DNA of 64,000 nt from Bacteroidales bacterium (GTDB lineage: Bacteria; Bacteroidota; Bacteroidia; Bacteroidales; Lentimicrobiaceae), in contig JAEUTG010000029.1 of the NCBI GenBank assembly GCA_016788045.1, forward strand, positions 62,001 through 126,000, read 5' to 3'. Under the pieces are notes generated by a model that saw only the letters and a list, made by a program, of their open reading frames with translations, was not told the origin of the DNA and did no database searches. Positions 1 to 7,643 of the stretch are shown in pieces (the first letter of the stretch is position 1; each line of letters starts with the position of its first letter). Position numbers and translations under genes: made by a program.

Positions 1-183
1 CGCAACGAAATTGTCTCACTTCTCAAGCGCATGAGCATTAAATCGGGAGAGCATTATTTCAGACCGGCCGACAACTGTGTGGTGATCGATAAGCTGTTCA
101 GCCTGCTGGCCTACCTTTACCGCGAAAAAGGCGAAGCAACAAAAGCCGCCCGGGCCGACCATCTCCGCAGCTCACTGCTTTAG
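1..183 (+). CDS. C-terminal end of an unidentified protein (partial)
   Basis: An open frame enters from the left edge and stops with TAG at 181-183, giving the last 60 residues of a protein. The fragment has an amphipathic, helix-rich composition ending ARADHLRSSLL, which could be the last helices of a TPR or similar helical-repeat protein. The fragment is too short to name a family. It is convergent with purC, with a hairpin at 214-255 between them. Confidence 0.6.
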   Translation, partial: RNEIVSLLKRMSIKSGEHYFRPADNCVVIDKLFSLLAYLYREKGEATKAARADHLRSSLL

Positions 184-213
184 GAAATTCTGCTGTATTT
201 TCTGAACCGCATT

Positions 214-255
214 GCAAAAACAATCCCCGCCATGAAATTCACAGCGGGGATTTTG
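214..255 (-). terminator. Hairpin terminator between convergent genes
   Basis: AATCCCCGC (222-230) pairs with GCGGGGATT (244-252) across a 13-nt loop. On the minus strand the stem is followed by TTGTTTTTG, so it best fits factor-independent termination of purC. A short T run on the plus strand may also serve the gene ending at 183. Confidence 0.6.
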
Positions 256-283
256 CATGATATCCGTAGCCGGATTAAGCTTT

Positions 284-1246
284 TTAGCGGTAATAGGCCG
301 TGATAAACTTCAGGATGTTGTTTTCAACCCTTGCCGGTACATCGCTGATGTCGGAACGTTCGAAGGCTGAGCCGGTGATGCTCTCGTACAGCTCGATGTA
401 TCGTTCAGAAACCTGGTTTACGAAAAGGTCGGTCATTTCGGGCATCTGCTGTCCTTCTTTTCCCTGGAAGTTATTGGCAATCAGCCATTCGCGAACAAAT
501 TCCTTGGAGAGCTGTTTCTGGGCCTCGCCGGCAGCCTGACGGCGTTCGTAGCCTTCAAGGTAGAAATAGCGGGAAGAGTCGGGCGTGTGAATCTCGTCGA
601 TCAGGAAGATTTCGTTGTCGTCCTTACCGAATTCGTACTTGGTATCCACCAGAATGAGTCCCATCTGGGCAGCCATTTCGGTGCCCCGCTGGTACAAGCG
701 GCGGGTGTAGTCCTCAAGTTTCAGGTATTCCTCTTCTGAAACCAGCCCGGTGCGCAGAATCTCCTCGCGGGAGATGTCTTCATCGTGCCCGACGCTGGCC
801 TTGGTAGTGGGGGTGATGATGGGTTCCGGGAAACGGTCGTTTTCCTTCATGCCATCGGGCATGGCAATCCCACAGATGCTGCGCTTTCCTTCCTTGTATT
901 CACGCCAGGCATGTCCCGAAAGGTAGCCGCGGATCACCATTTCCACCTTGAAGGGTTCGCAGAAACGGCCAACCGTAACCATGGGGTCGGGCGTGGCGAT
1001 CTTCCAGTTGGGCAGAATGTCGGCTGTAGCATCGAGGAATTTCGAGGCAATCTGGTTCAGCACCTGGCCTTTGTACGGAATACCTTTTGGCAACACCACA
1101 TCGAAGGCTGAAATCCGGTCGGTGGTAACCATAATGAGCAGTTCCCCTTTTATGTTGTACACATCGCGTACCTTGCCCACGTATAGCGAGGTTTGTCCCG
1201 GAAGGGTGAAATTTGTTTTGGTGATGGCGTTTGACATTTTCAGCAT
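284..1246 (-). CDS. purC: Phosphoribosylaminoimidazole-succinocarboxamide synthase
   Basis: SAICAR synthetase joins CAIR and aspartate using ATP in de novo purine synthesis in the cytosol. The N-terminal GKVRDVY motif and [13 protein letters not shown] are hallmark PurC sequences, and the ATP-grasp-like core continues through VDTKYEFG and [13 protein letters not shown]. At up to 320 aa it is the long form common in Bacteroidetes rather than the ~240-aa enterobacterial form. Two in-frame ATGs, at 1246 and 1237 (MLKMSNAI), are possible starts; no Shine-Dalgarno decides between them and I saw no TAnnTTTG box upstream. The gene stands alone here, but purE, hpt and adk lie at the other end of the window. 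Confidence 0.95.
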   Translation of the reverse strand: MLKMSNAITKTNFTLPGQTSLYVGKVRDVYNIKGELLIMVTTDRISAFDVVLPKGIPYKGQVLNQIASKFLDATADILPNWKIATPDPMVTVGRFCEPFKVEMVIRGYLSGHAWREYKEGKRSICGIAMPDGMKENDRFPEPIITPTTKASVGHDEDISREEILRTGLVSEEEYLKLEDYTRRLYQRGTEMAAQMGLILVDTKYEFGKDDNEIFLIDEIHTPDSSRYFYLEGYERRQAAGEAQKQLSKEFVREWLIANNFQGKEGQQMPEMTDLFVNQVSERYIELYESITGSAFERSDISDVPARVENNILKFITAYYR

Positions 1247-1370
1247 GATGATTTGATTGTTAGAGCAATAAACACTTGATTGAACGCTTTGATCAATGAA
1301 TGATAAAAAGTTTTAAGCTTGAGTCCATTTCGAAAACTGGTTTTTTGACACCAAACCACGGAAACACAAA

Positions 1371-1397
1371 CCTGTCTGCTTGACGCAGTCAGGCGGG
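1371..1397. repeat. Small palindromic insert nested in MITE copy 1
   Basis: CCTGTCTGCTTGACGCAG followed by TCAGGCGGG is an imperfect palindrome. It is absent from the equivalent site of MITE copy 2 and present in copy 3 at 62927-62953. Confidence 0.7.
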
Positions 1398-1441
1398 AAT
1401 TCACCAATTTTAACGCAATGAGATATAATACTCAGTGTAAT

Positions 1442-1474
1442 CCTTTTTCCCCTGTATCCTCCAGGCAGATAGGG
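1442..1474. repeat. Second nested palindromic insert in MITE copy 1
   Basis: This CCTTTTTCCCCTG...CAGGCAGATAGGG segment matches the better preserved insert at 62998-63034 in copy 3 and is absent from copy 2. Its arms are weaker than those of the first insert. Confidence 0.5.
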
Positions 1475-1539
1475 CATGATTGGTGTCCTGGTGTCCTGGT
1501 GTCAAATCTTTTTTTTTTTTTTGACTTTTCGAAGCAGGC

Positions 1540-3258
1540 TCAAGCTTCCAGCCAAAGGTAACCGTAGGGTGGCAGGGTAAACGGAGTTTGCACCACCTTG
1601 TTGGTGAACAGTTCGGTAAACTCGGTATTGCCGTCTTCGATGGCTTTGATGGTGATCTCCTTGTCGGACAGGTTGTTGATCACCAGCACCCTTTCGCCGG
1701 GCATTGACCTGAAATAGGCCAGCAATGGCTTCTCACTTCCTGAGCGCGGGGTGATTTCGATGGTTGCCCATTCTTTACTGCCCCGGCCGAACACAGGCCA
1801 CTGGTTGCGCACGGCGATCTGTGTTTTCAGGGCGTTGTTCACCTGTGCCGTAAGCGATGCCGGATTTGCCAGTTCATGTTCAGCGGCTGCCCAGTCGAGG
1901 GGGCCACGTACAAAATAGCGGGTGTCGTCTTTGCCGGTTTCCAGTTTGAAACTCTCATAGAACTTCTCGTTGTTGAGCTTGCCGAACTCGTCGCCGTAAT
2001 AGATGATTGGGGTTCCGGGTAAGGTGAGCATGATGCTGTATGCCAGGGCAATTTTACGGGGGTCACGGTCAAGCAATTCAGCCAGGCGGGCTGAGATGCC
2101 TTCACCAACCCTGAAATCCCAGCGCGGGTCTTTGCAGTAATGCCCGTGGATGATGGCCCTGTCTTCCGGGGTGACCATCTCCAGCGTGAGTTCATCGTGC
2201 AGACGAAGGAACATAAACCATTGGTTTTCTGAGCTTATTTCAGGCGTCACCGATGGGTTGAGGATATTGTGCACCGGTTCGGCATCCTGAACGGCCAGCG
2301 CTTTGAAGATCATGGGCATAAGCGGGAAGTGATATCCGGCGTGGCATTCGTCGCCATTACCGAAGTATTTCACCACCTCCTTCGGAGGCTGACATGCTTC
2401 GGCAAGCAGGAGGGTATTGGGGCGCACATGGTCGAGCACAGCCCTGAAGATTTTGATGATGGTGTGGGTTTGTGGCAGGTTCTCGCAATCGGTTCCTTCT
2501 TCTTTCCAGATATAAGGGATGGCATCGGCCCTGAAGCCATCCAGCCCCTGGCTGAGCCAGAAGAGCAGTATGCGCGAGACCTCGATCAGCACATCAGGGT
2601 TTTTGTAGTTGAGGTCGGGCTGGAACTCGAAAAAGCGGTGGAAGAAATACCATTCACCGTCTTTCTCCCAGTTGCTGGGACACATGCCTTTGAACAGCAG
2701 ACGGGTCTCCTTATACCGGTTGGTGTCTTTGTTCCAGATGTAATAATCCCGGTAAGGGTTGCCGGGCCCTTTGCGTGACTCCACAAACCAGGGGTGTTCT
2801 TCAGAAGTATGGTTCATGGCGATGTCGAAGATTACCCGGATGTCGCGGGAATGGGCTTCGGCCAGAAAGTCGCGGAAGGCCTGCTGCTTGACGGTTGCTT
2901 CTGTGTTGGGGTCAAAGCCGAACAACTCAGCCCGGATGTTGCGGTAATCGCGGATGTCGAACCCGGCATCGCGCATGGGCGAATCGAGGATAGGCAGAAG
3001 CCACAGACAGTTGACGCCCAGCGATTTCAGGTGGTCGAGTTTTTCAGTGAGACCATTGAAGGTGCCGGCAAAAAAATCAACATAGAGCGAATAAATAACT
3101 GCATCTTTGTACCAGCCCTCAGGCTGGGCATCAAAGGGCGTATCTTTTTTTGCATTTTCGAGTTCCTCCAGCAGGACTTCCAGTTTCCCGAGGTGTTCAC
3201 TTCCCGGATAGAGCTCCTGCCAGGCGGATTTGATTCTTTCTAAAGGGTTGGTAATCAT
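1540..3258 (-). CDS. GH13 trehalose-synthase-like enzyme (maltose glucosyltransferase)
   Basis: A cytosolic GH13 enzyme of 572 aa without signal peptide. Its motifs match the TreS subfamily (maltose to trehalose isomerisation) rather than plain amylases: GLDGFRADAIPY followed by EGTDCENLPQTH, YFGNGDECHAGYHFPLMP, and LHDELTLEMV. By family knowledge the catalytic residues are D245 (nucleophile), E287 (acid/base) and D355. Length is close to bacterial TreS. Region IV reads LRLHDELT where the family normally has NHDELT, so the usual Asn is replaced by Leu. The frame opens at 3387, but that start overlaps the divergent gene; I chose the ATG at 3258 (MITNPLER) because a TAAATTTG -7 box lies 38 nt upstream. 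The stop codon lies inside the end of a MITE. The secreted neopullulanase at 4812 could supply maltose. Another alpha-glucan-active specificity is possible. Confidence 0.85.
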   Translation of the reverse strand: MITNPLERIKSAWQELYPGSEHLGKLEVLLEELENAKKDTPFDAQPEGWYKDAVIYSLYVDFFAGTFNGLTEKLDHLKSLGVNCLWLLPILDSPMRDAGFDIRDYRNIRAELFGFDPNTEATVKQQAFRDFLAEAHSRDIRVIFDIAMNHTSEEHPWFVESRKGPGNPYRDYYIWNKDTNRYKETRLLFKGMCPSNWEKDGEWYFFHRFFEFQPDLNYKNPDVLIEVSRILLFWLSQGLDGFRADAIPYIWKEEGTDCENLPQTHTIIKIFRAVLDHVRPNTLLLAEACQPPKEVVKYFGNGDECHAGYHFPLMPMIFKALAVQDAEPVHNILNPSVTPEISSENQWFMFLRLHDELTLEMVTPEDRAIIHGHYCKDPRWDFRVGEGISARLAELLDRDPRKIALAYSIMLTLPGTPIIYYGDEFGKLNNEKFYESFKLETGKDDTRYFVRGPLDWAAAEHELANPASLTAQVNNALKTQIAVRNQWPVFGRGSKEWATIEITPRSGSEKPLLAYFRSMPGERVLVINNLSDKEITIKAIEDGNTEFTELFTNKVVQTPFTLPPYGYLWLEA

Positions 3259-3296
3259 TTGTATAATAGGTTTTGGTGGTTTGCTGGCTTGTTTTG

Positions 3297-3304
3297 CAAA
3301 TTTA
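3297..3304 (-). promoter_or_regulatory. Bacteroidetes -7 box (TAAATTTG) for the GH13 gene
   Basis: TAAATTTG on the minus strand matches the Bacteroidetes -7 consensus TAnnTTTG. Its position downstream of the longer open frame's start supports the ATG at 3258 as the true start. Confidence 0.5.
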
Positions 3305-3378
3305 ATTTTTATTGGCCTGTTAACCATGCACGATTTGTTTTTTAATTTAGTAACGCCAACCACCCTGAAAACACTGAA

Positions 3379-4626
3379 ATGAATCACTTAACTCTTGTAC
3401 ACCGGATTTGCAGGCGGCTGGTTCCGTGGCTGTTGGTTTTTTCTGTTTTGCCGGTGTGGGGGCAGTTTAATCAGTTTGTGCTGCCCTATGGGAAGAACAG
3501 GGTGACGGTAAATTTTGAAAATTTCGACAACCTGGTGGTGGTCGATGCTATGATCAGCGATTCCATCCCCGTAAGGCTGATTGTCGACAGTGGGGTAGAG
3601 GGGGTGGTGATCACCGACATGGATGTGGTGAATGAACTGGCCGGACGTTGCGTGCGCAGTTTCAGGGTCAATGCTCCAGGCACCATTGAGGTGCTGGAGG
3701 CGTGTATCACCAGTCCGGTATCGATTTCACTGAAGGGCCTGGTTCCATCGTTGTTTAACCTGATTATGCTCAATCAGGACTATTTTTCGCTGGAGCAATA
3801 CATTGGAACCAAGGTTCACGGCCTGATCGGAATCGACAAATTCAGGAACATGGTTGTGACCACCGATTACGACCGCAATGTGCTTACTTTTCAGGAGCCT
3901 TCCACCTACCGGCTGCCTGCCAGGGCGCAGGTGATCCCCATCAGCACCAGTCGCGGCAAGCCTCACATGACTTCGCGTGTGGAGCTCGACGATGGCCGCA
4001 TCATTGATGTCTGGCTCATGATCGACTCTGGGGCCAACCACCCGTTGTTGCTCGAAAACGACAGCCTTGGTGACTACAAGCCCCTGAAATCGGTGGAAGC
4101 AGTTATCGGGAAAGGGCTGGCCGGCAGCATGCACGGACGGTTTGCCCGTATCGGCTGGATGACATTGGGAAATTTCAGGCTCGACAACGTAATTACATCC
4201 TTCACCGATGATTACATGCCTGGCAGTAATGAGGCAGTGGAAGGCAGGCACGGAACCCTCGGGGCGGGCGCGCTGTCGCGGTTTGTGGTCACCTTCGACT
4301 ACTCACGCGAGCGGATGATCCTGCGCAAAGGCAATAAGTTCAGGCAACCGTTTGAATACAACATGAGCGGCATCACCTTCCGGACTATTGAATCACACTT
4401 CAATGTGTTTGAAATCAGCGATATTATCAAGAACTCCCCAGCCGATGAAGCGGGACTAAAGCCAGGAGATATCCTGCTTTCGATCGACAGCAAGAGTACC
4501 CTGACCATGAAGCTGGGAGAGGTTAACCGGTTGCTGAGCGAAAAGGAGGGCGCCCGGGTATCCCTGCTCATCAGTCGTGACGGAAAGACTGAACATGTTC
4601 GGCTGAAGCTGAAAAAGCTGATCTGA
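3379..4626 (+). CDS. Exported retropepsin-like aspartyl protease with PDZ domain
   Basis: A 415-aa protein with an N-terminal signal sequence (hydrophobic stretch at residues 15-27, ending VWGQ). Two aspartyl-protease half-domains each carry the D-S-G motif: IVDSG (D70) and MIDSG (D216). Two active-site motifs in one chain mean it can act as a pepsin-like monomer. A C-terminal PDZ domain (about residues 330-412, with SPADEAGLKPGDILLSI) probably binds peptide tails. Such proteins are periplasmic in Bacteroidetes and their substrates are generally unknown. It is divergent from the GH13 gene with 120 bp between. Nothing in the neighbourhood fixes its role. Confidence 0.85.
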   Translation: MNHLTLVHRICRRLVPWLLVFSVLPVWGQFNQFVLPYGKNRVTVNFENFDNLVVVDAMISDSIPVRLIVDSGVEGVVITDMDVVNELAGRCVRSFRVNAPGTIEVLEACITSPVSISLKGLVPSLFNLIMLNQDYFSLEQYIGTKVHGLIGIDKFRNMVVTTDYDRNVLTFQEPSTYRLPARAQVIPISTSRGKPHMTSRVELDDGRIIDVWLMIDSGANHPLLLENDSLGDYKPLKSVEAVIGKGLAGSMHGRFARIGWMTLGNFRLDNVITSFTDDYMPGSNEAVEGRHGTLGAGALSRFVVTFDYSRERMILRKGNKFRQPFEYNMSGITFRTIESHFNVFEISDIIKNSPADEAGLKPGDILLSIDSKSTLTMKLGEVNRLLSEKEGARVSLLISRDGKTEHVRLKLKKLI

Positions 4627-4766
4627 ATTCATCTCCGCAGACAACGGTATTTGTTGTAACCCTATTCGGCTGATAATCAGTTGCAGGGCGTCGGATTTTA
4701 ACTTGAACAGACTGGTTTATTGATCATTACCAGAAGGTTTTCCCCATTCAATCCGTTGTTTTTGTG

Positions 4767-4774
4767 TATTTTTG
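4767..4774 (+). promoter_or_regulatory. -7 box (TATTTTTG) for the neopullulanase
   Basis: TATTTTTG matches TAnnTTTG and lies 37 nt before the ATG at 4812, in the 185-bp gap after the protease gene. It suggests this gene has its own transcript. Confidence 0.5.
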
Positions 4775-4811
4775 CTTCGTATAAAACCGATATTAATTCA
4801 CTCATTCCTCC

Positions 4812-6695
4812 ATGAAAATTTCGTTGCGACCCCATTCCCTAAGTTTCATCAGCAGCCTTTTTCTTCTGATTTTATTTTCCGGCAGCCTCCTGGCTCAAAC
4901 CAGACCTGTAAATGAGTTCAGGATTGAACCACCTTTCTGGTGGGCAGGAATGCAATGCAGCAAACTACAGTTACTTGTACATGCGAAAGATGTTTCCGGT
5001 TTGAAAGCAGTTGTGAACTATCCCGGTATTACCATTCAGGATCAGGTAAGTGTTGAAAATCCCAATTACCTGTTCATCAATCTGCTGCTGGATAAAGACC
5101 TGAAGCCGGGAAGCTTTGACCTGCAGTTCATGGCAAAGGGTAAGGTGGTCAGGTCATACCGTTATGAGATGAAACAGCGCGTGGCAGGTTCTGCATCCCG
5201 CAAGGGATTTACCCCTTCGGATGTCATCTACCTGTTGATGCCTGATCGTTTTGCCAATGGCAATCCGGCCAACGACAGCATGCCCGGCATGCTTGAAAAG
5301 CCTGACCGCAGCAAGCCGCTGGGCCGTCATGGCGGCGACCTGGCGGGTATCCGGAAACACCTGGGATATATCAGCGAACTTGGCTTCACCGCCCTCTGGC
5401 CGAATCCGGTACTTGAGAACAACAATGCTGCCCAGTCTTACCACGGGTATGCCATCACTGATTTCTATAAGGTTGATCCACGTTTGGGTACCAACGAAGA
5501 GTACCTTGAGCTGATTGCTGATGCCCATGCCAAAGGGCTGAAAGTGATTATGGATATGGTTTTCAACCACTGCGGCATCAACCACTGGTTTATCAACGAT
5601 CTGCCCATGAAAAACTGGATACACCAGTTCCCGCAATACACCCGCTCAAATTTCAGGGCTGAGTCTGTTACCGATCTTTATGCAGCGGAAGCTGACCGAA
5701 ACCGCATGCTGCAGGGGTGGTTCGACCGCAACATGCCCGACCTGGATCAGCGCAACCCGTTTCTGAGGGAATATCTGATCCAGAACAGCATCTGGTGGAT
5801 AGAATACAGCGGCATCGATGGAATCCGCCTCGATACCCAACCCTACCCTTACAAGGAAATGATGGCAGAATGGACGAAACGGGTAAATGCCGAGTATCCC
5901 GACTTTACCATCGTTGGCGAAGCCTGGCTGCAGAAGGAGTCCATGACATCTTATTATCAGAAAGACACAGAGCTGGGCGACGGTTACAATTCAGGTCTGC
6001 ATTCGGTGACAGATTTCCCGCTGTACAATGCCACCACCAGGGCCTTTACCGAAAATGAAGGCTGGACTGAAGGCATGGCCCGCCTTTACTACGTGCTGGC
6101 ACAGGATTTTCTTTATGCAAACCCATCGTACCTGCTGACATTTCTCGACAACCACGACCTCAACAGGTATTACAATACCATTGGTAACGATTTGAAAGCC
6201 ATGAAGATGGCACTTACTTTCCTGCTTACCACCCGCGGAATTCCTCAGATTTATTACGGCACTGAGCTGCTGATGGACGGACAGGAACATGTAAACCACG
6301 GAGAGATCAGGAAAGATTTTCCGGGAGGGTGGCCCGGCGACAGCATCAATGCCTTTACACCTCAGGGCAGAACCAATGAGCAGAATGAAGTCTTTAACCA
6401 CCTGCAGCGCCTGCTTCAGTGGCGTAAAGACAACGAGGTGATTTCACAGGGCAGCCTGAAGCACTTTGTGCCTGAAGACGGCGTTTATGTCTATTTCAGA
6501 ACGAAGGGAGACCAAAAGGTGATGGTGATTATCAACCGGAACCCTGAACAAAAGGTGCTGAAGACCAGCAGATACGAAGAATGTATCAACGGGTATGCTA
6601 CTGCCTTCGAAGTGCTGACAGGCCGTCTGGTCAGCCTTTCGGGTGAAGTGGTGTTACCGGCCCGTACTGCCCTGGTATATGAACTGAAGAAGTAA
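4812..6695 (+). CDS. Secreted GH13 neopullulanase / cyclomaltodextrinase (SusA-like)
   Basis: A 627-aa exported enzyme with signal peptide (residues 1-28, ending LLAQ). Domains in order: an N-terminal cyclomaltodextrinase-type beta domain (about 33-130, starting FRIEPPFWWAGM), the GH13 barrel (about 145-540) and a C-terminal beta domain. Catalytic residues by motif: D341 in GIDGIRLDTQPY, E370 in IVGEAW, D449 in LDNHDLNRYY; region I is MVFNHCG. The family hydrolyses pullulan and maltooligosaccharides in the periplasm, like Bacteroides SusA. It lies close to a TreS-like enzyme, which fits maltose as product, but no SusCD pair is present in the window. Confidence 0.92.
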   Translation: MKISLRPHSLSFISSLFLLILFSGSLLAQTRPVNEFRIEPPFWWAGMQCSKLQLLVHAKDVSGLKAVVNYPGITIQDQVSVENPNYLFINLLLDKDLKPGSFDLQFMAKGKVVRSYRYEMKQRVAGSASRKGFTPSDVIYLLMPDRFANGNPANDSMPGMLEKPDRSKPLGRHGGDLAGIRKHLGYISELGFTALWPNPVLENNNAAQSYHGYAITDFYKVDPRLGTNEEYLELIADAHAKGLKVIMDMVFNHCGINHWFINDLPMKNWIHQFPQYTRSNFRAESVTDLYAAEADRNRMLQGWFDRNMPDLDQRNPFLREYLIQNSIWWIEYSGIDGIRLDTQPYPYKEMMAEWTKRVNAEYPDFTIVGEAWLQKESMTSYYQKDTELGDGYNSGLHSVTDFPLYNATTRAFTENEGWTEGMARLYYVLAQDFLYANPSYLLTFLDNHDLNRYYNTIGNDLKAMKMALTFLLTTRGIPQIYYGTELLMDGQEHVNHGEIRKDFPGGWPGDSINAFTPQGRTNEQNEVFNHLQRLLQWRKDNEVISQGSLKHFVPEDGVYVYFRTKGDQKVMVIINRNPEQKVLKTSRYEECINGYATAFEVLTGRLVSLSGEVVLPARTALVYELKK

Positions 6696-6745
6696 ATCCA
6701 CCCCGGGATTAAGACATATTTGTTTCCGGAAACCTTTAGCAGCCG

Positions 6746-7564
6746 GTGAAACCAAAGCCCCGTCCGAAACGCAGGAAAAAATCACCAGCCAGGCTTTGGC
6801 TGGTCTTAGGGCTGTCAGGCTTGCTCCTGATTTTCGCAGGACCATCCCTGTACCGTTTTTCGGTAGCCTTTTTCAACAGTGGTTTTTCGATTTCGGAAGC
6901 TGAGCAGTACCATAACCTGAAGAATTTCGGGGTGCCGGTACCTTCAGGGTATAAGGTGCATGGCATTGATGTTTCGCATCATCAGGGCCGTATCAACTGG
7001 AAAGAGGTGGATACGATGAACGTGAACGGTATTACCATCGAGTTCGCCTTCCTGAAGGCCAGCGAAGGCATCACACGGCAGGATCTGCAGTTTCAGCGAA
7101 ACTGGAAGAAAGCCGGTGAAGCGGGCATTCTCAGGGGTGCCTATCATTTCTATCATCCCACGCGCGATGCGGCAGCCCAGGCACGTAACTTCATTGCACA
7201 GGTTAAGCTTGAACCCGGTGATCTGCCTCCGGTGCTCGACATCGAGAAAAGCAACCGGCGATCGAAAAAGGAAATTGTAGAAGGCGCCCTCGAATGGTGC
7301 CGTTTGGTGGAAGAACACTACAAGGTAAAACCCATCATTTATACAAGTCCTGGGTTTTACGACAAATATCTGGCCGATGATTTTGAGGATTATCCGCTCT
7401 GGATTGCCCATTATTACAAAGAGATACCCCGCATGCATCACCGGAAATGGCATTTCTGGCAGCACACCGACAAGGCTAGAATCAACGGAATCAGCGGTGG
7501 CGTTGACCTCAACGTGTTCAACGGCAGCCTTTCAAAACTGAAACGGATGTGTATAGAGGATTGA
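6746..7564 (+). CDS. GH25 lysozyme-like muramidase, membrane-anchored
   Basis: A 272-aa GH25 (Chalaropsis-type lysozyme) protein. A very basic N-terminus (KPKPRPKRRKK) precedes one membrane helix (about residues 16-34), so the enzyme is probably tethered outside the cytoplasmic membrane. The catalytic domain has HGIDVSHHQG (D75), FLKASEG (E107), GAYHFYHP and PVLDIE, the acidic residues expected for GH25. It would cleave the MurNAc-GlcNAc bond of peptidoglycan. The only plausible start is GTG at 6746; no Met codon occurs before the catalytic domain. It follows the neopullulanase by 50 bp and could be co-transcribed with it. Confidence 0.9.
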   Translation: MKPKPRPKRRKKSPARLWLVLGLSGLLLIFAGPSLYRFSVAFFNSGFSISEAEQYHNLKNFGVPVPSGYKVHGIDVSHHQGRINWKEVDTMNVNGITIEFAFLKASEGITRQDLQFQRNWKKAGEAGILRGAYHFYHPTRDAAAQARNFIAQVKLEPGDLPPVLDIEKSNRRSKKEIVEGALEWCRLVEEHYKVKPIIYTSPGFYDKYLADDFEDYPLWIAHYYKEIPRMHHRKWHFWQHTDKARINGISGGVDLNVFNGSLSKLKRMCIED

Positions 7565-7643
7565 CTGCCTGCCGGCATTGCCGGAAGACTGATACGATGA
7601 TTTGGTAATTTCAGAAATTGGCTGAGTGAAGTCCCCGCAGGTA

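Larger units (their letters stand above)
1315..1547 (+). repeat. MITE-like dispersed element, copy 1
   Basis: This ~233-bp element begins AAGCTTGAGTCC and ends GGCTCAAGCTT, so the outer ends are perfect inverted repeats. The inverted similarity continues inward (CGAAAAC...TGACACCA against TGGTGTCA...GACTTTTCG). Two further copies lie at 25951-26105 (opposite orientation) and 62875-63093. The right end overlaps the last codons and stop of the GH13 gene at 1540. This copy contains two small palindromic inserts (1371-1397, 1442-1474) and a long T run at 1509-1522. It fills most of the purC to GH13 intergenic region; no gene is seen there. Confidence 0.8.

Noticed and set aside
3259-3387. N-terminal extension of the GH13 enzyme
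   Set aside because: The extension overlaps the divergent protease gene and includes the candidate promoter; its sequence is not GH13-like.
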